Assembly (NCBI GenBank): GCA_001803415.1
Contig: MHDC01000044.1
Location: 1-40,808 of the forward strand
DNA from: Microgenomates group bacterium RBG_16_45_19
GTDB taxonomy: Bacteria > Patescibacteriota > Microgenomatia > UBA1400 > RBG-16-45-19
Direction of reading: 5' to 3'
DNA length: 40,808 bases
The notes below the pieces were generated by a model. It did no database searches and was not told where the DNA came from. It saw only the letters and a list, made by a program, of their open reading frames with translations. A program made the translations under genes and the position numbers. Shown piece after piece: positions 16,570 through 23,881 of the stretch. Position 1 is the first letter of the stretch. Every line of letters starts with the position of its first letter.

Positions 16570-17525
16570 AATCCCTCCAACCATTTCTCTGCGTCCAGCG
16601 CGGCCATCACGCCCATCCCCGCTGCCGTTACTGCCTGCCGATAACGAAAGTCCACGTTATCACCCCCGGCAAACACCCCCGGCACCGACGTCATCGTTGG
16701 GTAGCCTTTAAGCCACGACTGACCTTCAGGGTAATTGATACTAGTCTTAACGTAATCTTTTTCGTCCAAAGCTACTTGGCCTTTTAGAAACTCGGTGGCT
16801 GGTCGGTGGCCGATGGCTACAAACAAGCCTTGGGCTGGTATTTCTTGAACTTGCCCCGTCTTAATATTTTTCACTGTGACGCTAGTCACATGCTTCTCGT
16901 CACCGGTTACCTTAACCACTTGACTCTCCCAAAGCACTTCAACTTTGTCCTTTTGCCCTAGCACCCGCGCCTGCATAATTTTACTGGCCCTAAATTGATC
17001 GCGCCGGTGAATCAGGCTAATTTTTGCCGTAAACTTGGTCAGCGCCAAAGTGTCCTCCACGGCGGCATCTCCACCCCCGACAACCACGACCCTTTTGTCT
17101 TTAAAGAAAGGGGCATCGCAGACGGCGCAGTAACTCACTCCCCGGCCTATATAATCCGACTCTCCCGGCACTCCCAAGGGTATCGACTCCGCTCCCGTCG
17201 TTAAAATGACCGCTTCACCCTGATATTCAATCTCCCCGCTGACCACTGTCAACGGTTGTCGGGAAAAATCGACTTTATCGACATTCTGATCCTTCATCAC
17301 CGCCCCAAATTTCTCCGCCTGTTGGCGCATGACTGCCATCAAATCGGGGCCCATGACGCCGTCCTTAAAACCGGGATAATTTTCCACTTGGGTCGTCAGC
17401 ATCAACTGCCCCCCACCCTTTTCCCCAGCCAACACTAACGGTTTCAGTTGCGCCCGAGCCGCATACAGCGCCGCCGCATAACCCGCCGGCCCGCTCCCAA
17501 TAATGATCACTTCAACTGTCTCCAT
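16566..17525 (-). CDS. trxB: Thioredoxin reductase
   Basis: This flavoprotein reduces thioredoxin with NADPH. The FAD motif IIGSGPAGYAAALYA is at the N-terminus. The redox centre is CAVC (in VSYCAVCDAPFF, about 131-138), and the NADPH domain has VVGGGDAAVEDT and the phosphate-binding HRRDQFRA. The C-terminal FAD motif is VFAGGDNVD. The length is 319 aa from ATG 17525; an in-frame TTG at 17537 inside the trxA end is less likely. It starts 4 nt after the trxA stop and overlaps gdhA by 4 nt. Confidence 0.96.
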   Translation of the reverse strand: METVEVIIIGSGPAGYAAALYAARAQLKPLVLAGEKGGGQLMLTTQVENYPGFKDGVMGPDLMAVMRQQAEKFGAVMKDQNVDKVDFSRQPLTVVSGEIEYQGEAVILTTGAESIPLGVPGESDYIGRGVSYCAVCDAPFFKDKRVVVVGGGDAAVEDTLALTKFTAKISLIHRRDQFRASKIMQARVLGQKDKVEVLWESQVVKVTGDEKHVTSVTVKNIKTGQVQEIPAQGLFVAIGHRPATEFLKGQVALDEKDYVKTSINYPEGQSWLKGYPTMTSVPGVFAGGDNVDFRYRQAVTAAGMGVMAALDAEKWLEGL

Positions 17526-17529
17526 AACC

Positions 17530-17850
17530 TTAACCAACCTGTTTCAACAGTTCTTCATAACCGGTTTTACCGCCATAACCTACTTTCCGGTCCACCTCTT
17601 TACCCTCCTTAAAAACGATCACCGTCGGAATACTCATCACCCCGTACTGTCCCGCCGTCAGCTGGTTATCATCCACGTTCAACTTACCAATGACGACTTT
17701 ACCTTGATAAGTTTCAGCCAACTCATCGATAATCGGCGCCGCCATTTGACAGGGGCCACACCAGTCGGCGTAAAAATCAACCAACACCGGCTTATCTGCT
17801 TTGATTACTTTATCGTTAAAATTGTCATCACTAAACTGGACCGCCGCCAT
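17530..17850 (-). CDS. trxA: Thioredoxin
   Basis: This is a cytoplasmic 106-aa dithiol carrier. The active site is ADWCGPCQMAAP and the cis-Pro loop is GVMSIPTVIVFKEG. The fold is complete and the length is standard. An AGGAG site lies about 9 nt before ATG 17850. It follows the CsoR-family regulator by 17 nt and is paired with its reductase immediately downstream, so it is probably controlled by the regulator's promoter. Confidence 0.96.
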   Translation of the reverse strand: MAAVQFSDDNFNDKVIKADKPVLVDFYADWCGPCQMAAPIIDELAETYQGKVVIGKLNVDDNQLTAGQYGVMSIPTVIVFKEGKEVDRKVGYGGKTGYEELLKQVG

Positions 17851-17867
17851 ATGGTGTCTCCTCTTAA

Positions 17868-18104
17868 TTAACTAATCTTGACTGCGCTCGCAATCACCCG
17901 TTCGAACTTTTTTCGTTCACTGCCACCCTTGGCACAGCGCACCGCTTCATCGGTGAGAATTTCTTTGCCCACCCGTTTTAAAGCGCTTTGGATGGCACTA
18001 ATTTGCTGAATGATCTGTTCACAATCCCGGCCAGTTTCGTACATTTTTTTAATTCCCCGGACCTGGCCTTCCACCCGATTTAACGCTGAGGTAATCGTAT
18101 CCAT
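17868..18104 (-). CDS. CsoR/FrmR/CstR-family transcriptional repressor with a Cys-Glu-Cys sensing triad
   Basis: This is a 78-aa four-helix DUF156 repressor: NRVEGQVRGIKKMYETGRDC at 9-28, ending in a basic tail. Copper-sensing CsoR uses Cys-His-Cys at relative positions 0, +25 and +29. Here these are Cys28, Glu53 and Cys57. Loss of the histidine is typical of members that sense sulfur species (CstR has Asn there) or other ligands rather than Cu(I). The start is set by TTGACA-N18-TATAGT followed by 6 nt and ATG 18104 (leaderless); GTG 18110 is an alternative. It is first in the unit with trxA, trxB and gdhA, so thiol, persulfide or electrophile sensing is a reasonable inference. A G/C-tract operator-like element lies in its promoter. 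Confidence 0.88.
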   Translation of the reverse strand: MDTITSALNRVEGQVRGIKKMYETGRDCEQIIQQISAIQSALKRVGKEILTDEAVRCAKGGSERKKFERVIASAVKIS

Positions 18105-18110
18105 GAGCAC

Positions 18111-18140
18111 ACTATACCCAAGGGGAGTACCCTATGTCAA
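18111..18140 (-). promoter_or_regulatory. Strong promoter with CsoR-type operator-like element: TTGACA-N18-TATAGT
   Basis: The -35 consensus TTGACA (18140-18135) and the -10 TATAGT (18116-18111) are 18 nt apart, and the ATG at 18104 is 6 nt downstream. The spacer contains an imperfect inverted repeat on the plus strand, TACCC-AA-GGGGAGTA (18115-18129), followed by a second TACCC. This resembles the TACCC/GGGTA tracts bound by CsoR-family repressors. Repressor binding here would block the promoter. The operator role is inferred. Confidence 0.7.
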
Positions 18141-18592
18141 TAACTGACTTCATCCCCCACTTGCACTCCCTTCTCCTTCACCCAACCGCTGTTGACTTCC
18201 AACACCCGATCCACCGCTTGTGGTGGGAAGACCGTCTCCACCTTGCCGTGATTATTTCCCGGGGCTTTGACCGCCTCACTCACCCCCACCACCCGGCCGT
18301 CTTTAATCCACACCATATCCAAATCAAACTCCATCCCCTTCATCCAGAACGGATACGACACAGCTACCGGAAAGACAAATAAGACCCCCTCATTATTAGG
18401 CAGATTCTGGCGGTAGGACAAACCTAAATTTCGACCCGCCTCGCTGTCTCTAATTTCCACTTTTAATTTCGCTTGGCCAACCTGCATCGGCACCAACTCA
18501 CCCCTAGGATTTTCGACCGGATTATTCGGCATCACCCGGGCGCAAGCCGATAATAAAAAAGCCAGACTGACTACCACCGCCCGCTTAAGCAT
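18137..18592 (-). CDS. DUF192 family lipoprotein
   Basis: A signal peptide ends in a lipobox LSAC (about residues 14-17), so Cys17 should be lipidated. The DUF192 domain follows, with the hallmark GLSYRQNLPNNEGVLFVFP and the core PFWMKGMEFDLDMVWI. The family function is unknown. The gene overlaps the end of lgt by 8 bp: the enzyme that lipidates such proteins is encoded immediately upstream. Its 3' end contains the -35 box of the downstream csoR-family promoter. Confidence 0.9.
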   Translation of the reverse strand: MLKRAVVVSLAFLLSACARVMPNNPVENPRGELVPMQVGQAKLKVEIRDSEAGRNLGLSYRQNLPNNEGVLFVFPVAVSYPFWMKGMEFDLDMVWIKDGRVVGVSEAVKAPGNNHGKVETVFPPQAVDRVLEVNSGWVKEKGVQVGDEVSY

Positions 18593-19334
18593 GTGCTTTT
18601 ATCCTAACCGCTCGCACCCAATAAAGTAAGCCAACAATCAGCATTAAGCCAGCGACTAAGGAGGCCGTTGGCACGCCTCCCACTCGCCATGGCTCCAACC
18701 GGAATGGTTCCAACATTAACCGGATTAAACCATACCCCACTAAGTAGACTCCCAAATAACCACCCCATCCCAACGGCCAGCGTTGCCGTTTTTCTAAGAA
18801 CAGCAACAGTCCAAACAGGCCCAGACATAACCCTGATTCGTAAAGAAACAGCGGCTGGTACTTCCCCAGCAAGCCAGTGATAGTTATGCCCCACGGCAGC
18901 TTGGTTAACTGGCCATACAATTCCTGATTGACATAATTCCCCCACCGGCCGATGGCTTGGCCCAAAGGGGCGCCCATAACTACCGCATCGGCCAATGTTA
19001 AAAAGGCTAACCGTTTAACCCAGCTGTAAACCAATATTCCCCCCAGGCCACCGATAATCGCTCCCCAAATCCCTAACCCCCCCTGCCATATTTGGAATAT
19101 GGCCCCTGGATTCGCCTGATAGTATTCCCAACCATCAATGACGTGGTACCACCGGGCTCCTATCACCCCACCCACCAACAGCCATAAAAAACCCTGCCAA
19201 ATTACCTTTTCTTTCCCCCCTTGTCTTTTATAAACCGTTGCCGCCACCTGCGCCGCCGCCCAAATGGCCACCCCAATAATTAAGCCGTAGAGATGTAACA
19301 CCACTGGTCCGAAGGTGATTTGTGAGGGCCACAT
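18585..19334 (-). CDS. lgt: Prolipoprotein diacylglyceryl transferase
   Basis: Lgt moves diacylglycerol from phosphatidylglycerol to the lipobox cysteine of prolipoproteins in the inner membrane. The signature GRWGNYVNQELYG is at about residues 130-142, with ARWYHVIDGWEYY and GGLGIWGAIIGG earlier. About seven transmembrane helices and 249 aa fit the family. It lies 12 nt after a small membrane protein gene and overlaps the DUF192 lipoprotein gene. Confidence 0.95.
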   Translation of the reverse strand: MWPSQITFGPVVLHLYGLIIGVAIWAAAQVAATVYKRQGGKEKVIWQGFLWLLVGGVIGARWYHVIDGWEYYQANPGAIFQIWQGGLGIWGAIIGGLGGILVYSWVKRLAFLTLADAVVMGAPLGQAIGRWGNYVNQELYGQLTKLPWGITITGLLGKYQPLFLYESGLCLGLFGLLLFLEKRQRWPLGWGGYLGVYLVGYGLIRLMLEPFRLEPWRVGGVPTASLVAGLMLIVGLLYWVRAVRIKAHA

Positions 19335-19346
19335 AGTGAGGTTAGC

Positions 19347-19919
19347 TTACACCATCAGCCAAGTCATTAAGCCAAAGGCGATCCAATAAGCCCAGACTAC
19401 GACTTTCATTTCCGTTTCCGTCACCGTCCGCTTGATCTGCCAAAAGAGCCAGGCTCGGAGCTTATTCGGTTGTTTATAATCCATGGCCATTTGATAAGCC
19501 AGCTGTAACCCCAAGCTCAGCACCAAACCGGCGGTCAAAATGCTTCCACTGGAGGTAATCAGATAAAAAGCGATCACCAGCCAAACTAGCAAAAACAAGA
19601 CACTATGTAAGGCCAAGTGGGTTTGTTCTTTACCCCGATGTTGAAAGGCGATATAAACCAGCTGCCACTGCCGCTTGTTTACCAAGCGCTTAATCGCCAA
19701 CGACAACGGCTCGGCCGGCTTGACGTAATAGACATAAACCAACCGATCCACATAATCCATGAGTAAACCGATCAATCCCCCCAGCCAAAAGATGACCAGT
19801 GATACATCTAACCGCCATCTTAACAGGGAGACTAAGGCAAAATAGCCCACCAGCACCACCGTAAACGGATCTTTGAGCGCCGCCCGCCACTGTTTTTTGA
19901 TGAGCGTTCTCGGCTTCAT
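19347..19919 (-). CDS. Hypothetical membrane protein, 190 aa
   Basis: Four or five hydrophobic helices are visible: near DPFTVVLVGYFALVSLL, SLVIFWLGGLIGLLMDYV, LHSVLFLLVWLVIAFYLIT, AGLVLSLGLQLAYQM, and the C-terminus VVWAYWIAFGLMTWLMV. The N-terminus is basic. I do not recognise the family. The ATG overlaps the stop of the CvpA-like gene (ATGA), and lgt begins 12 nt downstream, so it belongs to the same envelope-related transcript. Confidence 0.75.
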   Translation of the reverse strand: MKPRTLIKKQWRAALKDPFTVVLVGYFALVSLLRWRLDVSLVIFWLGGLIGLLMDYVDRLVYVYYVKPAEPLSLAIKRLVNKRQWQLVYIAFQHRGKEQTHLALHSVLFLLVWLVIAFYLITSSGSILTAGLVLSLGLQLAYQMAMDYKQPNKLRAWLFWQIKRTVTETEMKVVVWAYWIAFGLMTWLMV

Positions 19920-20431
19920 AGATTCACCTGCAATATACCCAACACCGATCGAGTGGTTAGTAAATATTCACCCACGGCACTAACTGCCAAATCCTCTTTA
20001 AAGGGAAACCAAACTGGTAAAGCCAACAAGACCAACAACACAAACACCGCAAAAAAGATGCCATTCACCACCGCCGGTACGGCCGCGAACAGGGTATGGA
20101 CTAATGGACTGAAATAATGGCGGGGCAACTTTTTCGCCAGACTCATTAAGACTCGATAAATAATGATCTGAACCGCGAGGACAATGAACAGTAGCCCCCA
20201 CTGCCGGGCCACACTCCCCCGAAAACCTACATAGCTGAACAGAAAATGAGTTACCGGTCCCCGAACCAAATAACCGACCATCCAGGCTGTCATCCAAGCC
20301 GTAAATTCACACAATACGGCCACCATCCCTCGCTCAAACGCCTGCCAGGCGTAGAGCAACGCCACTAAAATAAAGACGGCGTCCACCCAAGTCCAGGTCT
20401 GACCGGCCAACTCAATCATCATCCTTTCCAT
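19916..20431 (-). CDS. CvpA-like membrane protein
   Basis: 171 aa with four hydrophobic segments: WVDAVFILVALLYAWQAFERGMVA, LCEFTAWMTAWMVGYL, WGLLFIVLAVQIIIYRVLM, and AVPAVVNGIFFAVFVLLVLLALPVW. The opening pattern (W-D-x-hydrophobic-x-G) and the final helix after AVPAVVNG resemble CvpA/colicin V production-type proteins. Similarity is by pattern only, so the family call is tentative. Alternative ATGs at 20422 and 20419 follow a GGAAAGG stretch. Confidence 0.6.
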   Translation of the reverse strand: MERMMIELAGQTWTWVDAVFILVALLYAWQAFERGMVAVLCEFTAWMTAWMVGYLVRGPVTHFLFSYVGFRGSVARQWGLLFIVLAVQIIIYRVLMSLAKKLPRHYFSPLVHTLFAAVPAVVNGIFFAVFVLLVLLALPVWFPFKEDLAVSAVGEYLLTTRSVLGILQVNL

Positions 20432-20444
20432 TAAACCATAAAAT

Positions 20445-20756
20445 CTAGGCCTCTGCTTCGCCTCGGCTTAAGGGCTCACCCCGTTTCAGTTTACCGACCG
20501 CCCACATAAACAACTTACCCCGGTTCTTGACTGTGGCTGAGCCTAAAACAAAAGCCCGCGCTTGTTCTAAAACCGCTCGATCGGTAGTCTTGGCCAACTT
20601 AATGTACATACTTTTCTTGGTCTCCTCCCCCATATCCACCGCCAGTCGATAACCATAATCCTGCCACTCTCGGGTGATAAAACCACCCTTATCCTCCAAA
20701 ACATAATCGGCTAAAACTTGACTCATCGGTTTGAGGTCGCCCGGTTGCCGCTTCAT
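20445..20756 (-). CDS. Hypothetical small basic protein, 103 aa
   Basis: A soluble protein starting MKRQPGDLKPMSQVLADYVL, with a central DYGYRLAVDMGEETKKSMYIKL stretch and an Arg/Lys-rich C-terminus. The pattern (helix, beta strand, then an alpha-helical AFVLGSA segment) suggests a small nucleic-acid- or protein-binding protein, but I cannot name a family. ATG 20756 overlaps the TGA of the alkyltransferase-like gene as ATGA and is preferred over GTG 20762. Confidence 0.7.
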   Translation of the reverse strand: MKRQPGDLKPMSQVLADYVLEDKGGFITREWQDYGYRLAVDMGEETKKSMYIKLAKTTDRAVLEQARAFVLGSATVKNRGKLFMWAVGKLKRGEPLSRGEAEA

Positions 20757-21055
20757 GACCACCGCCAGCCAAATTGGCTTAACTCCACCCGATCATCGTC
20801 AACTGCTACTCCCTCGCTTTCTAGTCTGCGTCGCTGTTCCTCAACCCCGTCGATGGCAAAATTAGCGGCTAACTTGCCTTCTCGGTTTACCACCCGATGG
20901 CACGGGGTCGCTCCATCCTTATTAGCGTGTAAGGCATAACCCACCTTCCTCACATCCTTCAAGCCCAAGACTCTGGCTATCTCCCCGTAAGTCGTCACTT
21001 TACCGGCCGGAATTTCCCGGACTTTGGCATAAATCTGTTCAAATAATCCGGTCAT
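20753..21055 (-). CDS. Single-domain O6-alkylguanine-DNA alkyltransferase-like protein (MGMT family), 100 aa
   Basis: Only the DNA-binding/active-site domain is present: PAGKVTTYGEIARVLG (helix-turn-helix), then GATPCHRVVNREGKLA with the reactive cysteine Cys52 in PCHRV. Short alkyltransferase-like (ATL) proteins usually have Trp in place of this Cys and only flag damage. Here Cys is kept, so methyl or alkyl acceptance is possible despite the missing N-terminal domain. It overlaps pth by 17 bp and the next gene by 4 bp. Confidence 0.9.
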   Translation of the reverse strand: MTGLFEQIYAKVREIPAGKVTTYGEIARVLGLKDVRKVGYALHANKDGATPCHRVVNREGKLAANFAIDGVEEQRRRLESEGVAVDDDRVELSQFGWRWS

Positions 21056-21599
21056 AGATTTCCTCCGCTACCTTCTTAACCGTTTTTTCGATTACTATTT
21101 TCTCTTCATTCCCAAACAGCAATAACACATATTGCTCGCCATTCATAATTCTTGATTCTTGATTCTTGATTCTATTTTCTATTCCCACCCGTACCCTCCA
21201 AAACTTATTAGTCCCTAAAGACTGCTCCACTGAAGCCACCCCGTTATGTACTTTCGGCCCTTTACCCAATTGAATCTTATATTCCCCCAGTTTTATATCC
21301 AAATCGTCATGAATCACCCAAATATCGTTCACTTCAATCCGATAATAATCAGCTACTGCCCGAACCGATTGCCCACTCAAATTCATAAAGGTTTGCGGCT
21401 TCACCAGCATTACCCCCCCCACCTGTACCATCTCTGCCTTGAATTTTCTTTGAAATTTGAAATTTGAAATTTGTTTGGTACTTGTATCTTGGTTCTTGGT
21501 TATTTTAGTTTTTAGTGCATCCACTCCCCAAAACCCGACATTGTGTCTGGTATTGTTATATGCCTCCCCCGGATTACCCAAACCGACGACCAGTTTCAT
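21039..21599 (-). CDS. pth: Peptidyl-tRNA hydrolase
   Basis: Pth recycles peptidyl-tRNA dropped by ribosomes. GLGNPGEAYNNTRHNVGF has the catalytic His19; QTFMNLSGQSV, HDDLDIKLGEYKI and KVHNGVASVEQSLG complete the active site. The 186-aa length is normal only because inserted repeats add low-complexity segments (KNQDTSTKQISNFKFQ at about residues 35-50, and IKNQESRIMNGE near the C-terminus), encoded by heptanucleotide tracts at 21449-21501 and 21148-21173. A TACAAT box 7 nt before ATG 21599 suggests a leaderless start. It is first in the large minus-strand envelope/redox run. Confidence 0.95.
   Translation of the reverse strand: MKLVVGLGNPGEAYNNTRHNVGFWGVDALKTKITKNQDTSTKQISNFKFQRKFKAEMVQVGGVMLVKPQTFMNLSGQSVRAVADYYRIEVNDIWVIHDDLDIKLGEYKIQLGKGPKVHNGVASVEQSLGTNKFWRVRVGIENRIKNQESRIMNGEQYVLLLFGNEEKIVIEKTVKKVAEEIYDRII
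21148..21173. repeat. Heptanucleotide tract (ATTCTTG, 3.7 units) inside pth
   Basis: Three perfect ATTCTTG units plus ATTCT encode the IKNQESRI-like segment near the Pth C-terminus. Confidence 0.9.
21449..21501. repeat. Two heptanucleotide tracts inside pth
   Basis: 21449-21473 is TTTGAAA repeated 3.6 times; 21481-21501 is CTTGTAT, CTTGGTT, CTTGGTT. They are separated by 7 nt and together encode a lysine/asparagine/glutamine-rich insertion between conserved Pth blocks. Confidence 0.9.
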
Positions 21600-21606
21600 T
21601 TGGCTT

Positions 21607-21612
21607 ATTGTA
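21607..21612 (-). promoter_or_regulatory. -10-like TACAAT of pth
   Basis: TACAAT lies 7 nt before ATG 21599, with the expected +1 one base before the start codon. The -35 box is weak. Confidence 0.45.
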
Positions 21613-21640
21613 ACCCATGCCCCCCGTTCCAGCGATAAGG

Positions 21641-21646
21641 TATGAT
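21641..21646 (+). promoter_or_regulatory. -10 box TATGAT of the glycosyltransferase pair
   Basis: TATGAT ends 7 nt before ATG 21654. The ATG of the longer frame (21642) lies inside this box, which argues for the internal start. The -35 region is poor. Confidence 0.5.
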
Positions 21647-21653
21647 TACCACC

Positions 21654-22766
21654 ATGAACCTCTTATTTATCTCCACGACTTACCTGCCAACTATCAATGG
21701 CGTCTCTTACTACCAGCATTTTCTGGCCCAAGCCCTGCGCCGCCTCGGCCACACCGTCTACTTGTACGCTCCGCGTCATCCTCGAGCCAAACCGGATCCC
21801 TTTGTCATCCGCTACCCCGCGGTCATCACTCCTTTCGTCTACGATTACCCCCTAAGTCTGCCCCCATTCCACCTCCACTTGCTCGACCGGCTCGATCTGG
21901 ACTTGGTTCATATCCACCACCCCTTCACTGTTGGCACCTGCGCTCTCAAACTCAAACGGACCCGAGGTTTACCCTTTATCTTCACTCACCACACCCAGTA
22001 CCACCAATATTTGCAGACCAACTTTCCCCTGTTTCCGCGGTTGACTGCCCACCTGATTAATCGCCACCTTTTTACCTTGGCTCAGGCCGCTCACGCCGTC
22101 ATTTGCCCCACCCCCTCGGTTCAACGCCAGTTACAAGCCTTGGGCCTTACCAATACCGTCCAACTCCCCAATGGTATCAACCTCGCCCCCTTTTCGCCCC
22201 AAACCAAACCGGCCCCACCACCCTGGCGCCTGATTTTTATCGGTCGCCTGGAAAAAGAGAAACAGCCTCATCAGCTGCTGGCTTTAGCTCAAAATCTTAG
22301 GGCTCACCACTTCCCTTTCCACCTCACTTTAGTCGGCGCTGGCCGCCTACTCCCCTCGCTTCAACAACAAATTAGAGAGCTCAGTCTTCAATCCCTGGTG
22401 ACTTGTACCGGTCCCTTAACTTATCGCCACATTGCTCGGCTGCTGCCCCGTCAGCACCTCTTTGTCAGCTTCTCCACCACCGAAGTCATGCCCTTAAGTT
22501 ACCTGGAAGCTCTCGCTTGCGGCGTCCCGCTGGCCTTGGTTCAAACCAACTGCCTGCCCCGTTTTACCGCCGCCGCGATTGGCCTGGCTTTGCCGCAAGA
22601 TCCGGCTGCTGCCGCCACCTACCTGATTCGCCTCTTTCATGATCCCACCCGCTACCGTCGCCTGGTTAAAAGCACCCCCACCTACGCCAGCGGTTTCAGC
22701 CTGGATCACAGCGCTCATCAACTCCTCAAGCTTTACCGTGAGGCAGTCAAGTCTGCGGTAGTTTAA
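21654..22766 (+). CDS. Glycosyltransferase family 4 (GT-B), probable lipid or polysaccharide glycosyltransferase
   Basis: The start MNLLFISTTYLPTINGVSYY is a typical GT4 glycine-rich N-lobe opening, followed by HIHHPFTVG and THHTQYHQYL, RLEKEKQPHQLLALA (donor lobe) and the E-x7-E region TTEVMPLSYLEALACGVP. The 370-aa length is usual. Proteins of this type transfer a sugar from a nucleotide-sugar to a lipid such as diacylglycerol or to a polysaccharide. The start at 21654 is preferred over 21642 because TATGAT (21641-21646) overlaps the latter. The next gene, a GT28-type enzyme, starts 11 nt downstream. Confidence 0.9.
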   Translation: MNLLFISTTYLPTINGVSYYQHFLAQALRRLGHTVYLYAPRHPRAKPDPFVIRYPAVITPFVYDYPLSLPPFHLHLLDRLDLDLVHIHHPFTVGTCALKLKRTRGLPFIFTHHTQYHQYLQTNFPLFPRLTAHLINRHLFTLAQAAHAVICPTPSVQRQLQALGLTNTVQLPNGINLAPFSPQTKPAPPPWRLIFIGRLEKEKQPHQLLALAQNLRAHHFPFHLTLVGAGRLLPSLQQQIRELSLQSLVTCTGPLTYRHIARLLPRQHLFVSFSTTEVMPLSYLEALACGVPLALVQTNCLPRFTAAAIGLALPQDPAAAATYLIRLFHDPTRYRRLVKSTPTYASGFSLDHSAHQLLKLYREAVKSAVV

Positions 22767-22777
22767 AATACCCCTAT

Positions 22778-23881
22778 ATGACTCCTCGTCCCCCAGTGAT
22801 CACTATCTTTACCGCTGATACCGGCCACCTCTCCTTGGCCCAAGCAGTTGCCCAAGCTTTGAGTCACTACCAGACTCATATCGTCAACGCTTCCATTCCC
22901 GGTTTTTCCATTTACTACCCCTTCTACCGTTATTTCCCCCAAATCACCCGCTACCCCTATAAAATTGCCAATAAACGTCAAGTCTACCGCACCCTCCAAA
23001 AATTCTTGGGTAGTTCTTATCGCCTCAAAATCGCTGAAACGATCGCCACCCAGCGTCCCGACGCGGTCATCTCTACCTACGCTGTCGCCAACCCGACCAT
23101 CGAATCCATCATCGCCAAACCGGCTCTGCCCTTTATCAATATCATTTCCGATCCCTGGACCATTGCCCCCTTCCTCCCCTCCGCTTTAGCTACCAATTTA
23201 GTCTTTGATCAAACCGCCTTCCAAACCTGTCGTCGCTTCCATATACCCAAAGAGCGCCTGATCATCTCCGGCTGGTTTATCCGACCGGCCTTTAAATCCG
23301 GCCGTCGCTTGGCTCAACGTCAAGCGCTTCACCTCCCCCCTCGCCCCTTAACTTTCCTGGTTGCCGCTGGCTCTGAAGGTACCAACCTCGTTCTCAAAAT
23401 CATGCCCACTTTCCTGCAAACCAAAACTCCCTTAACGATTATCGTTGCTTGTGGCCATAACCGTCGCTTATTTGACATCGTCACCAACCTCAACCGCTTC
23501 AACCGAGCCCTCCGCAAACACCCCTCAGCCACCCTCATTCCCTTAAGTTTTACCGATCAGCTCCATCGCTACATGCAGGCCGCCGACTTGGTTATTGGTA
23601 AATCCGGTCCCAACCTGTTATTCGAAACCGTTGCCACCGAGACTCCCTTCTTTGCCGTTACCCATATTAGCGGCCAGGAAGACGGCAACTTAGACATCAT
23701 CCGCGACTACCATCTTGGCTACGTTGAAGAAAACTTAATCCGCGCCAACCGCCTCTTAAAACAAATCATCGCCCACCCCCAAGCCTTAGCTGACTTCACC
23801 CCCAGTTTGCACCAGCTGGCTACCCATAATGCAGCAGCTCCCAAAGTCTTGGTCCATCTCCTCACTCAAATCTTAACCTAA
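22778..23881 (+). CDS. GT28-type glycosyltransferase, MGDG-synthase/processive-glucosyltransferase-like
   Basis: The N-lobe TADTGHLSLAQAVAQAL and the segment SDPWTIAPFLPS followed by NLVFDQTAF match diacylglycerol glycosyltransferases (UgtP/MGD type). The C-lobe has DLVIGKSGPNLLFETVATETPFF and HISGQEDGNLD, the donor-binding region. It likely adds sugar to a membrane lipid or lipid-linked intermediate. A TAAAAT box overlapping the previous stop lies 8 nt before the ATG, so it may also have its own leaderless start. The 3' end overlaps the convergent P-type ATPase gene by 9 bp. Confidence 0.88.
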   Translation: MTPRPPVITIFTADTGHLSLAQAVAQALSHYQTHIVNASIPGFSIYYPFYRYFPQITRYPYKIANKRQVYRTLQKFLGSSYRLKIAETIATQRPDAVISTYAVANPTIESIIAKPALPFINIISDPWTIAPFLPSALATNLVFDQTAFQTCRRFHIPKERLIISGWFIRPAFKSGRRLAQRQALHLPPRPLTFLVAAGSEGTNLVLKIMPTFLQTKTPLTIIVACGHNRRLFDIVTNLNRFNRALRKHPSATLIPLSFTDQLHRYMQAADLVIGKSGPNLLFETVATETPFFAVTHISGQEDGNLDIIRDYHLGYVEENLIRANRLLKQIIAHPQALADFTPSLHQLATHNAAAPKVLVHLLTQILT

